From contig NZ_AUBB01000036.1 of NCBI RefSeq assembly GCF_000429025.1, positions 18,192-82,191 of the forward strand: a stretch of DNA of 64,000 bases. Direction: 5' to 3'. Source of the stretch: Actinospineispora spinosispora DSM 44797 (lineage in GTDB: Bacteria; Actinomycetota; Actinomycetes; Mycobacteriales; Pseudonocardiaceae). Shown here piece by piece: positions 56,640 to 64,000 of this stretch. Within the stretch, counting starts at the first letter, position 1; the number at the start of each line of letters is the position of its first letter. Position numbers and translations under genes: made by a program. The notes under the pieces were generated by a model. That model was not told where the DNA came from, did not search any database, and saw nothing but the letters and a program-made list of their open reading frames with translations.

Positions 56640-58145
56640 TTAGTTCCCGCCCAGTGGCAACAGGCCACCGACGCCGGGCTTGCTGTCCTTGTGCTCAGCA
56701 GGCGGCTGGGTGTTGCCACCCGTCGGCGGAAGAACCCGCTGCGGGTTGCCCTGGTCGCCACCTGGCGGGTTGCCGCCGTTCTTCTTGTCCGGCTTCGAGC
56801 CGTCCTGCGGGATCGGCGGCTGACCGCCGGGGCCCGTCGGAACCAGCTTCTGCAGACCGGTCGTGCCCTGGTCGAGCAGAGGCACCGGGACCGGCTTCAC
56901 ACCGTTGTTCGGACCGAAGATCGCCGGAGCGGTGCGGGGCGTGCCCTTGAGGAAGCCTCGGGCGTAGCTGCCGTTGGCGTCGTCGTTACCCATGACCGAC
57001 CGCGTCTGGATCGTGAAGGCGGCCAGGTCGGGCAGGTAGGGCACCAGCGCGTTGGTCAGCGGGTCCAGCTCACGGGTCGCCGCGTGCAGCTCGGGCAGCG
57101 CATCGTTGAGGTCCCTGGCGAATGGACGCAGGTCCTCCACCACCGGACGCAGCTCGTCGATGAACGGGCCCGCCGCGTCGACCACGTCGTCGATGCGGTC
57201 GGACGTGTGCTTGAGCCGCTCCAGCGCGTCCGGGAACTCGTCCGAGGCGCGCTGCAGGTTGCGCAGCGTCGGGTCCAGCTGGTCCGACAGATCCTGGACC
57301 GCATCGGTCGACCGGTGCAGGTTCTTGATCAGACCGGGCAGCGCGGCCAGTGACTGGTCGAGCTGCGGGTCATGGCTGGCCAGCGACCGCAACGTGGTCT
57401 GCAGAGCCGCCGCGAGGGTGGACACCCGCTTGTCGTCGCCGCCCAGTGCCGCCGAAACCTGGCCCAGCGCGGTGATCAGCGTGCGGATGGTCTCCTTGCG
57501 CTTGGCGAGCTCCTCCGAGACCGGCTTCAGGTTGTTGCCGACGACGCGGGTCGCGTCGAGGCCGGCCGGAAGCTGGGTCTTGGCGTTGGTCAGCGCCACG
57601 TCCGACTCGGCGAGCAGCGAGGTCAGCGCCCGCTGCGCGTTGTCGTCCAGGTGATTGAGCACCTCGTCGACCTGGACCGGCCGCACGGTGCTCGACTTCT
57701 GGAAGACGTAGTCCGGGCCGATCTCCTTGGCCGGCGGACCACCCGCGTCGATCGTGATGTACATCTCGTTCAGCGGGGACTTCGGACGAAGGACCAGCCG
57801 AGCGTTCTCGTAGATGTGGTGACCGCGTTCGACGGACAGCTTCAGCAGCGCCTGGCCGTTGTCGTCGAGCTTGGCGTCCACGATGTCACCGATGTTGACA
57901 CCGGCAAGACGGACTTCCTGGCCGTTACCGGGGCTGATGCCCGGGGTGGCTTCGAAGGCCGCGTAGAAGATCTGCCGGTCGTCCCACGGTGCGACGAACC
58001 GCTGGTTCGCCAGGATGATCCCGCCCACCACCGCAGCGATCACGATCAACGCGATCAGCACGATGGTGTTACGAGCAAGACCGGGTTCGGTCTTGACCCT
58101 CTCGAACGCGCGGGAGGCCTGCTCCCGACGACTGGGGCTGGTCAT
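56640..58145 (-). CDS. MCE family protein 5
   Basis: 501 aa, overlapping the previous gene by 4 nt. After a cytoplasmic ~25 residues and a transmembrane segment (about 27-48), the MCE domain (about 55-140) contains ISPGNGQEVRLAGVNIGDI. A helical repeat region with regular D-L-x-P-x-L patterns runs to about 385. The final ~110 residues are a disordered Pro/Gly/Gln tail (PGGQPPIPQ, PPGGDQGNP, PPTGGN), longer than in its paralogues. In other mce operons the fifth gene is often a lipoprotein, but this one has no lipobox. Confidence 0.9.
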   Translation of the reverse strand: MTSPSRREQASRAFERVKTEPGLARNTIVLIALIVIAAVVGGIILANQRFVAPWDDRQIFYAAFEATPGISPGNGQEVRLAGVNIGDIVDAKLDDNGQALLKLSVERGHHIYENARLVLRPKSPLNEMYITIDAGGPPAKEIGPDYVFQKSSTVRPVQVDEVLNHLDDNAQRALTSLLAESDVALTNAKTQLPAGLDATRVVGNNLKPVSEELAKRKETIRTLITALGQVSAALGGDDKRVSTLAAALQTTLRSLASHDPQLDQSLAALPGLIKNLHRSTDAVQDLSDQLDPTLRNLQRASDEFPDALERLKHTSDRIDDVVDAAGPFIDELRPVVEDLRPFARDLNDALPELHAATRELDPLTNALVPYLPDLAAFTIQTRSVMGNDDANGSYARGFLKGTPRTAPAIFGPNNGVKPVPVPLLDQGTTGLQKLVPTGPGGQPPIPQDGSKPDKKNGGNPPGGDQGNPQRVLPPTGGNTQPPAEHKDSKPGVGGLLPLGGN

Positions 58146-59578
58146 CGTCCCCCCTTATCGCTGGAGCCACCGAGGAGCGGAATCTGCGGGTTGTTCTGGG
58201 TCGCGGCCGGAGCCTCGCCCGGCGACTGGATCGCCGGGTTGAGCCGCTGGCTGTCGGTCAGAATCCGGGTGGCCGTCTCGGCCCTGCCCTGACCGTCGTT
58301 CTGGACCAGGCCTTCGAACGGCTCTGCCCACGGGGTGGCTTCGAAGCCGATCGCCGAGCCGTCCTTGTTCTGCTCGGTCGTGCGGTCCAGGTTGGCGACC
58401 GCGTACGCGAGCTCCTTGAACAACGGCTTGTTGCTGTCGGTCTGGGCGTACGGACCGGTGCCGTGGAACGGGTTGAGGATCAGCTGCGAGACCGGGCCGT
58501 TGACCCTGTCGAGCACCGGGCCGCGCAGGTCGTCCAGCACGTCGTTCAGGTCGTCCACGTTGCCCGGCAGGTCGTGGAGGACCTCCCGTGCGTCGTGCAG
58601 GACGTCACGCAGGTCGGACACCACCGGTCGAGCGTGCTCGAGGACCGGGTCGATGTGGTCCAGCGTGTCGTCCAGCTGCTGAACGCTGGGCCGGATGTCG
58701 TCGACGGTGTCGTCGAGGACGTCGAGGGTGGTGTTCAGCCGGTTGAAGCCCTTGTTCGCGCTGTGCAGCGCGGCGGGCAGCTCGTCGAGCGTGGTGGAGA
58801 AGTCGGCGCTGCGCCGACCGAACATCGCGCTGGTCGTGGCGAGGTCACTGAGGATCCCGTCCAGCCGGCCCTTCGGCTCGGAGAGCGCCTGCGAGGCGTG
58901 CTCAAGACCGCTGACCACGTTGGTGAGGTCCCGCTCCGGGTTGGTTCCCCGAAGCGCGTCCAGCACCTGGCTGGTCGGCTTCAACGACCCCGGCGCGTCG
59001 GCCGCAAGGCGCTGGAGCGCCTCCCGTCCGCCGCCCTGCAGCGTGTTGTCGAACTTCTCCAAGGTGCCCTTCATGCCGGCCAGCGCGTTCGGCTGGAAGG
59101 CCCGGGCGATCTTGTCGAGCTCGACCGGCAGGTGGGTGCGCTCCAGCGGAATCTCACCGTTGAACGCGCCCTTGCCGCCGCCGGGCACCAGGTCGAGGAA
59201 GTAGTTACCACCCAGCAGGGTCGTCGGCCGGATGACCGCGCTCGGCTCGGTACCCAACCGGCCCTTGTTGTCGCTGTAGAGCTTCACCGAGACGACCGCG
59301 GTGCGGTCGGGCTGCTCCTCGACACCGGTCACCATGCCGACCGGGACGAACGAGACCTTCGCCTGGCTGAAGTACGGCCGGAGGCGGTAGTCCGAGGCGA
59401 AGTGGACCTTGATGGTCTCACCGGGGGTGAGCCACGTGGTGACCTTCGCCTTGTTGAACACGCCCCAGCCGACGATCAGGACGACCACCAGGAACCCGGC
59501 GCCCAGCTTCCACGCCGAGAGTGTCCGGTGACCGTGCACGACCTCGCCGCCGAAGATCTTCATGAAGAAGTTCTTCAT
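58142..59578 (-). CDS. MCE family protein 4
   Basis: 478 aa, 4-nt overlaps on both sides. The N-terminus has a short amphipathic start (MKNFFMKIFGG) before the transmembrane segment (about 25-43). The MCE domain (about 50-135) holds FSQAKVSFVPVGMVTGVEEQ and TLLGGNYFLDLVPGGG. The central region has heptad-like repeats (TLDVLDDTVDDIRPSVQQL). It would be one of six non-identical subunits of the lipid-binding tube spanning the cell envelope. Charged tail at the end. No substrate can be read. Confidence 0.9.
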   Translation of the reverse strand: MKNFFMKIFGGEVVHGHRTLSAWKLGAGFLVVVLIVGWGVFNKAKVTTWLTPGETIKVHFASDYRLRPYFSQAKVSFVPVGMVTGVEEQPDRTAVVSVKLYSDNKGRLGTEPSAVIRPTTLLGGNYFLDLVPGGGKGAFNGEIPLERTHLPVELDKIARAFQPNALAGMKGTLEKFDNTLQGGGREALQRLAADAPGSLKPTSQVLDALRGTNPERDLTNVVSGLEHASQALSEPKGRLDGILSDLATTSAMFGRRSADFSTTLDELPAALHSANKGFNRLNTTLDVLDDTVDDIRPSVQQLDDTLDHIDPVLEHARPVVSDLRDVLHDAREVLHDLPGNVDDLNDVLDDLRGPVLDRVNGPVSQLILNPFHGTGPYAQTDSNKPLFKELAYAVANLDRTTEQNKDGSAIGFEATPWAEPFEGLVQNDGQGRAETATRILTDSQRLNPAIQSPGEAPAATQNNPQIPLLGGSSDKGGR

Positions 59579-60906
59579 CGTCCGGCTCCCTTCAGCGGAC
59601 CGGGCAGACCCTGAACCTGCTTGCCGGCCTGGCCGGGTGCCGGTCGCGGATCACGCGACTGCGCCGGGTCCCGGATCAGGTTCCCGGTAGCCAGGTGGCT
59701 GACCGTGGGCGTACCGGCCTGCGTGATGACCTGCAGCCAGTGGCCCTTGTCGTTGCCCGAGCCCAGTGCGCTCGTGGCGTTGGTGAAGAACAGCGATGCC
59801 TCAGGCGAGTACGGGCCGAGCACGCTGGCCAGCGCGCCACCCCGGTCGAACGTCTTGACCAGCATCGGGCTGAGCGGCTGGGCGTCGTCCGCGGTGTCCC
59901 GCAGATCGACCAGTGCCGGCTGCGCGTCGTCCGACACACCCGGAACCTTGTCCAGCGGGTCCTTGCTCTCGACGAAGATGCCCCGGACGTCCGGAGTGGC
60001 TTCGCCGAGCGCCTTGCCACCCGGCTGCAGGCTCAACGCGGCGGCTGCCGTGTCGGCCAGCGGGCCGTCGAGCGACTGCAGCGCGGCCCTGGTCTGACGC
60101 AGGGCGTCGGGCGCGGTCTGGAGCGTCTGCGCCAGTGCCGCACCGTTGTCGGCGTTGAACCCGGCGAACGTCTTGTCCAGCTTGCCGAGCACCTGCCCGA
60201 TCTGCTCCTGGCGGCCCTTGAAAGACACCGAGATCTCGTTCGAGCTACGCAGCAGCGACGCGAAGTCGCGACCACCGTTGTTGGACAGCGCGTCGGCCAC
60301 TACCCCGAGGTCGGGCAGCAGGTCCGGCGCCGCGTCGAACGCGGCGTGCAGGTCCTGGCCGTGGCCGGCGAGACCGCCACCGACGTTGCGCACGGTCGAC
60401 CCGATGGCCTGCCGGGTGGGCAGGTCGAGCACCGCGAGCACGTCGGAGAGCTCCTGCGCGCCGACCGTCTTGATCGCGGAGATGACCGCGTCCGGCGGGA
60501 GCAGACCGGATGCCGGGTCACCCGGGTTGAGCTCGACGAACTTCTGGCCCAGTGCCGAACGGGCACCGACCGAAGCCGTCACTGCCTGTGCGTTCTTGTA
60601 GACCGGCCGCGCGTTGTCGAGCTTGAGCACCGCGATCGGCTGCTTGGCCTCGCCCGTGGTGGGGCTGGCCGCCTCGACGAGGTCGGTGCTCTCGACGTAG
60701 CCGACCCGGACGTTGGCGATCCGGACGTCGTCGCCGGCACGCAGCGAACCGATGTCGTCGAACGCCGCCTTGACCGTGGTCCTCGGTGCGAACGGGAGAC
60801 CCTGGGTGGAGACCAGGGACAGGGTGACCAAGGCCAGGAAGAAGATCAGCACACCCACGCCGAACACGATCGCCCGGCGCCTGCGCCACTGAGACCTCGA
60901 TGCCAT
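59575..60906 (-). CDS. MCE family protein 3
   Basis: 443 aa, starting MASRSQWRRRR with a basic cytoplasmic N-end and a transmembrane segment (about 12-34). The MCE domain (about 40-130) contains SLRAGDDVRIANVRVGYVES and SALGQKFVELNPGDP. Helical region with DLLPDLGVVADALSN-type repeats. Start and stop overlap the neighbours by 1 and 4 nt. Same predicted role as the other MCE proteins: a subunit of the channel that hands lipids to the permease. Confidence 0.9.
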   Translation of the reverse strand: MASRSQWRRRRAIVFGVGVLIFFLALVTLSLVSTQGLPFAPRTTVKAAFDDIGSLRAGDDVRIANVRVGYVESTDLVEAASPTTGEAKQPIAVLKLDNARPVYKNAQAVTASVGARSALGQKFVELNPGDPASGLLPPDAVISAIKTVGAQELSDVLAVLDLPTRQAIGSTVRNVGGGLAGHGQDLHAAFDAAPDLLPDLGVVADALSNNGGRDFASLLRSSNEISVSFKGRQEQIGQVLGKLDKTFAGFNADNGAALAQTLQTAPDALRQTRAALQSLDGPLADTAAAALSLQPGGKALGEATPDVRGIFVESKDPLDKVPGVSDDAQPALVDLRDTADDAQPLSPMLVKTFDRGGALASVLGPYSPEASLFFTNATSALGSGNDKGHWLQVITQAGTPTVSHLATGNLIRDPAQSRDPRPAPGQAGKQVQGLPGPLKGAGR

Positions 60907-62285
60907 TACTTGTCACCCCCCATGAGGAATCCGAGAGCGCCGCTCTCCTGCTTCGGGTTCATTCCCGTCACGCCACCGTCTTTGGTTTGTTTCGGCTGAA
61001 GAATCCCGGTCGGGATGCCAGGCCCCGGGTTGGGCTGGCCCGAGTCCGGAGCCGGGTCCCGGCCGCCGAGACCGAAGTTGGTCCCGTTGGTACCCGGGAT
61101 GCTCCCGGTCACATCCGAGGGCTGGACTTCGAGGTGCGCCCGGAAGTAGTGCGAGAGGCCGTCCTTGCCGTTCGTGGTCAACGCCCAGAAGCGCAGGAAG
61201 TTGAGCACGTTGTCGACGTTCCCGGACAGCTGCTGCAGAGCCTGCTTGAGCCCCGTGGAGGTGTGGGTCAGGTCCGGCCCGAGCTCCCGAAGGTCCCTGG
61301 CGACCGGCTGCGCCTTCTCCAGCAGGTCGGTGCCCTTCTCGAGCACCGGCACGAGCTTCTCCAGGGCCGGGTCGGCCGAGTCGGAGAAGTCCTGCAGCTC
61401 CTCGCTGATCTCCTTCAGGTTGTCCGTGGTGGGCCTGATGTCACGCAGGAACGGGGTGGTGTCGTCCGCCGTGTCCGCCAGGTTGCCGAGCGTGGAGCGC
61501 GCGGCGGTCAGCGAGCTGGGCAGCTCGTCCAGCGTGGCGTTCAACGCGTTCACGTTCGTCTGCGTGGTGCTGAGCAGCGACGTGGTCGAGTTGATCATGT
61601 TGTCGAGCGTTTTGCCGTTGTCCTGGGCGAGCGAGCGAGCCACCGGCTCGACGTTGTCGACCAGGCTGTTCAGCGTGGCGTTCTGCTGCTGCAGGACCTT
61701 GACGAACTGGTCCGTCTTGGTCATCGCCGGCGTGAGCGCCTTGATCGCGCCGTCCAGGTCGGCGCCGTTGCCCTGAACACCCTGGCCGAGCACCGCGACG
61801 AATCCGGCCAGCGACTGGCCGGTCTTGTCGTCGAAGGTGTTCAGGACCTCGTCGAGGTCGGTGTTCTGACCGGTCTGGGAGACCGGGATGACGCCGCCCG
61901 GCTTCAGGATCGGGGCACCGGCGGTACCGGTGTCCAGGTCCATGTACCGCTCACCGAGGAGCGACACCGGCCGGACTGTTGCCTTCGCGTCGACGTGCAG
62001 CGGCAGCGCCTCCGGACCGAGGTCCAGCGCCACCTTCGCAATGCCGTTCTGCTCGACCATGCTGGCGACCGAGCCGACCTTGACGCCGTGAATCTTGACG
62101 TCGTTGCCGGTCAGCATCGGGGAGGCGTCCTTGAATTCGGCGACAACGATCTGCCGATCCTGGGTTGCCTGCACGGCGAGGCTGCCACCGGCGGCGGTCA
62201 CGCTGCCGACCGCAACGAGCGCGACGGCGACGACTCTGGCCTTGGAGACCTGCATGGGGAACGGCGTCCTACGCCTTGTCTTCAT
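60906..62285 (-). CDS. MCE family protein 2
   Basis: 459 aa, starting MKTRRRTPFPM (ATG at the complement of 62283-62285), with a transmembrane segment at about 17-36. The MCE domain (about 45-130) has PMLTGNDVKIHGVKVGSVAS and SLLGERYMDLDTG. A helical region with TTQTNVNALNATLDELPSSL repeats follows, and then a Pro/Gly-rich tail (about 385-459). 4-nt overlap with the first MCE gene and 1-nt overlap with the third. No lipobox. Confidence 0.9.
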   Translation of the reverse strand: MKTRRRTPFPMQVSKARVVAVALVAVGSVTAAGGSLAVQATQDRQIVVAEFKDASPMLTGNDVKIHGVKVGSVASMVEQNGIAKVALDLGPEALPLHVDAKATVRPVSLLGERYMDLDTGTAGAPILKPGGVIPVSQTGQNTDLDEVLNTFDDKTGQSLAGFVAVLGQGVQGNGADLDGAIKALTPAMTKTDQFVKVLQQQNATLNSLVDNVEPVARSLAQDNGKTLDNMINSTTSLLSTTQTNVNALNATLDELPSSLTAARSTLGNLADTADDTTPFLRDIRPTTDNLKEISEELQDFSDSADPALEKLVPVLEKGTDLLEKAQPVARDLRELGPDLTHTSTGLKQALQQLSGNVDNVLNFLRFWALTTNGKDGLSHYFRAHLEVQPSDVTGSIPGTNGTNFGLGGRDPAPDSGQPNPGPGIPTGILQPKQTKDGGVTGMNPKQESGALGFLMGGDK

Positions 62286-63508
62286 CGGACGTTACTCCCA
62301 AATGCGTCGGTCCACGGCTTGCCGTCGTTGGCCCCGGGCGCCGGGTACATGTTCTCCCGGGTGCCGGGCGGCACGATGCCCGGATTGATCGGCGAGTCGT
62401 TGAGACCCTCCTTGCCCAGGATCCGCACGTAGTGGCCGCTGGCGTTGTAGCCCGCGAACGCCGAGCCCCAGCCGGTCAGCCAGCCGGTCGCCTCAGGCGT
62501 GTAGGGCCTCAGGAAGTCCAGCGGGTCGGACAGCTTGTCCAGCGTCGTGGTCAGGTCCGGCAGCGTGCCGTGCGCCGTGTCGAGCAGCTGGGGAGTGCGG
62601 TCGAGCAGCTCGTCGAGGTGCTTGATCGTCGGACGCAGGTCGCCCATCGCCTCACGCAGGTCCTTCAGCAACGGCCGAAGGTTGTGCGACACCGACTTCA
62701 GCTTGTCCGAAGCCGGCTCCAGGTCGTGCAGCAGCGGAATGGTCTTGTCCGCAACCGGTGGCACCTTGTCGAGAGTGCTCTTCGCCGTCCGAAGCGTGGG
62801 GGGGAGCGCGCTCAGCGAGTCGCGGAGCTGCTTTTGACGGCTTGCGGCGAGGGAGGTCAGCCGCGAGAGCTGGGTAACGACGGTGCGCACATCGGTCTGG
62901 TGTGCCGCAAACGTTCCGGTGAGGTTGTTGAGCTGTCCTGCCAGTTCCTTGATCGCTGGCCCGTCCGTGCCGACCGCGTCCAGAACGCCGCCCAGAGCCT
63001 TCAAGGAAGGTCCAGCTGCTTGCAGAGTGGCGTTGATGTCCGCTTCGTGACCCTTTGTGGTGTCATCCAATTGGTTGACCAGTGACTTAAGGTGATCTAG
63101 GGTCGGACCGTCGAGAGTGTTAAGGATGTGGTCGATCTCGGTTGGCTTTGGCATCTGTCCCACGATCATCCCGTTGTCCGGGATGGGCGCGTTCTGTCGA
63201 GGACCATCGGTGATGTCGATGACGCGTTCACCGAGCAGCGCCTTGAAGGGGACGAGAACAACCGCTCCGTCGTGGAGCGGCGCGTAGTCGCGATCGATGC
63301 TCAAAGTCAGAAGCGCTTGATCGTCCTTGGCTTCGATCTTCGAGATTGAGCCGACCTTGAAACCGTTCAGCTGAACGGTGCCGCCATTGACGACGTTGGT
63401 GGCCGAAGGTAGGGCCACCTTGACTGTGTAAGAGCGCCCCAAGAGGAGCCACAGGGCGGCCGCGACGACCACCACTGCGGCTCCTCCGAGGATGACGAAC
63501 CGGCGCAT
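62282..63508 (-). CDS. MCE family protein 1 (first of the six)
   Basis: 408 aa, start MRRFVILGGAA at the complement of 63506-63508, 6 nt after the ATPase stop. The transmembrane segment (about 4-24) is immediately N-terminal. The MCE domain (about 28-110) has VQLNGFKVGSISKIE and ALLGERVIDITDG. The helical region has strong heptad repeats (LNTLDGPTLDHLKSLVNQL), ending in a C-terminal part with PPGTRENMYPAPGA. Unlike the usual arrangement, no YrbE permease lies between the ATPase and this gene. Confidence 0.9.
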   Translation of the reverse strand: MRRFVILGGAAVVVVAAALWLLLGRSYTVKVALPSATNVVNGGTVQLNGFKVGSISKIEAKDDQALLTLSIDRDYAPLHDGAVVLVPFKALLGERVIDITDGPRQNAPIPDNGMIVGQMPKPTEIDHILNTLDGPTLDHLKSLVNQLDDTTKGHEADINATLQAAGPSLKALGGVLDAVGTDGPAIKELAGQLNNLTGTFAAHQTDVRTVVTQLSRLTSLAASRQKQLRDSLSALPPTLRTAKSTLDKVPPVADKTIPLLHDLEPASDKLKSVSHNLRPLLKDLREAMGDLRPTIKHLDELLDRTPQLLDTAHGTLPDLTTTLDKLSDPLDFLRPYTPEATGWLTGWGSAFAGYNASGHYVRILGKEGLNDSPINPGIVPPGTRENMYPAPGANDGKPWTDAFGSNVR

Positions 63509-63514
63509 ACTCGC

Positions 63515-64000
63515 TTAATCCATTCCCAGCGGTCCGGCGGACTCACCGGACAGGAACTGACGGACGAACGGGTCCTCGGAAGCGAACGCTTCCTCCGCCT
63601 CGCCGTAATGGACGACCTTCCCCTTCCAGATCAACCCGACGTAGTCCGACACCTTGCGTGCCGTACGGATGTCGTGCGTCACGAGGAGATAGGTCCCCTT
63701 GTGCTCGCTGTGCATGTCGAGGATCAGGTCGTTCAGCAAGCTGGTACGCACCGGGTCCAGACCGGAGTCGGGCTCGTCGAAGAACACGATCGACGGGTCC
63801 ATCACCAGCGCCCGGGCGAAGCCGGCGCGCTTACGCATACCGCCGGACACCTCGTTGGGCAGCTTGCCCCACGACTTGTCCAGGCCGACCTCGGTGAGCC
63901 GCTTCATGACGATCTCGCGGATCTCGTCCTCGGACTTGTCGGTGTGCTTGCGCAGCGGGAACGCCGTGTTGTCGTAGATGTTCAGCGAACCGAACAACGC
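63515..64000 (-). CDS. ABC transporter ATPase of the Mce/MlaF type (5' end outside window)
   Basis: The frame is open to base 64000, so the start codon lies beyond the window; about 161 residues are visible. The MlaF/MceG-like block LFGSLNIYDNTAF is present near the Q-loop. The signature is SGGMRKRAGFARAL, Walker B is PSIVFFDEPDSGLDP, and the switch His is in LLVTHDIRTA. It energises lipid import by the MCE complex. In mycobacteria the ATPase gene (mceG) is unlinked from the mce operons; here it directly precedes the MCE genes. Walker A lies outside the window. Confidence 0.9.
   Translation of the reverse strand, partial: ALFGSLNIYDNTAFPLRKHTDKSEDEIREIVMKRLTEVGLDKSWGKLPNEVSGGMRKRAGFARALVMDPSIVFFDEPDSGLDPVRTSLLNDLILDMHSEHKGTYLLVTHDIRTARKVSDYVGLIWKGKVVHYGEAEEAFASEDPFVRQFLSGESAGPLGMD

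Noticed and set aside
55524..57353. 609-codon + strand open frame opposite two MCE genes
   Set aside because: It crosses the junction of two overlapping real genes and is Arg/Val/Gln-rich without motifs, so it is an antisense shadow.
1..64000. tRNA, rRNA or tmRNA genes
   Set aside because: No cloverleaf-like arrangement or conserved rRNA segment was recognised in the intergenic gaps, which are mostly short. A dedicated search could not be run.

Overview
The window looks like chromosome from a high-GC actinomycete, most likely one of the Pseudonocardiales. This is inferred from the strongly GC-biased third codon positions, the many GTG starts, F420-type luciferase-like oxidoreductases, a fused isobutyryl-CoA mutase and a six-gene mce locus. 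No rRNA, tRNA, insertion sequence or CRISPR array was seen, so placement below order level is not supported.

Region 1 (1-13139, + strand) is a defence island that reads as one transcription unit. It holds a large superfamily 1 helicase with a C-terminal restriction-endonuclease-like domain, split by an in-frame TAG, then an AbiJ-like HEPN protein, then a complete Wadjet anti-plasmid system of the DUF2397/2398/SMC/DUF2399 kind in the order jetD-jetA-jetB-jetC. The gaps in this stretch are at most 66 nt and several genes overlap.

Region 2 (13140-28700) is mixed. It contains an acyl-CoA dehydrogenase pair with a double hot-dog hydratase and a divergent acyl-CoA ligase, reminiscent of steroid or branched side-chain beta-oxidation. 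It also has a thioredoxin-reductase/methyltransferase fusion facing its probable XRE-cupin regulator, a GT-B glycosyltransferase, a MurJ-like flippase coupled to a haloalkane dehalogenase, and an old-yellow-enzyme gene with a second XRE-cupin regulator.

Region 3 (28650-50680) is a CoA-thioester catabolic island. The first half has a P450, an NTF2-like protein, a MarR regulator, an acyl-CoA dehydrogenase, a CaiB-type CoA transferase, an AtuA-like protein and IcmF. The second half (40577-50672) has a dehydrogenase, SDR, BadI/MenB-like hydrolase, thiolase, two crotonases, two F420-type oxidoreductases, a second MarR and an acid-CoA ligase. Together these match the steps of alicyclic acid (cyclohexanecarboxylate-type) breakdown to a dicarboxylyl-CoA. 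A shared 19-bp motif (CGA-N-TAT-N6-CTAGAC) lies in four promoter regions of this network.

Region 4 (50769-64000, - strand) is one long mce operon: an ABC ATPase (cut by the window), six MCE proteins, an MMPL/RND transporter, a membrane-anchored parvulin-type PPIase and a small membrane protein. It is probably a lipid or hydrophobic-acid importer that could feed the catabolic genes.

A family of intergenic inverted repeats with the foot CGTGAGTG recurs through the window. Four copies are compound nested hairpins of about 120-180 bp, and the stop codon of five genes is the TGA inside this foot.
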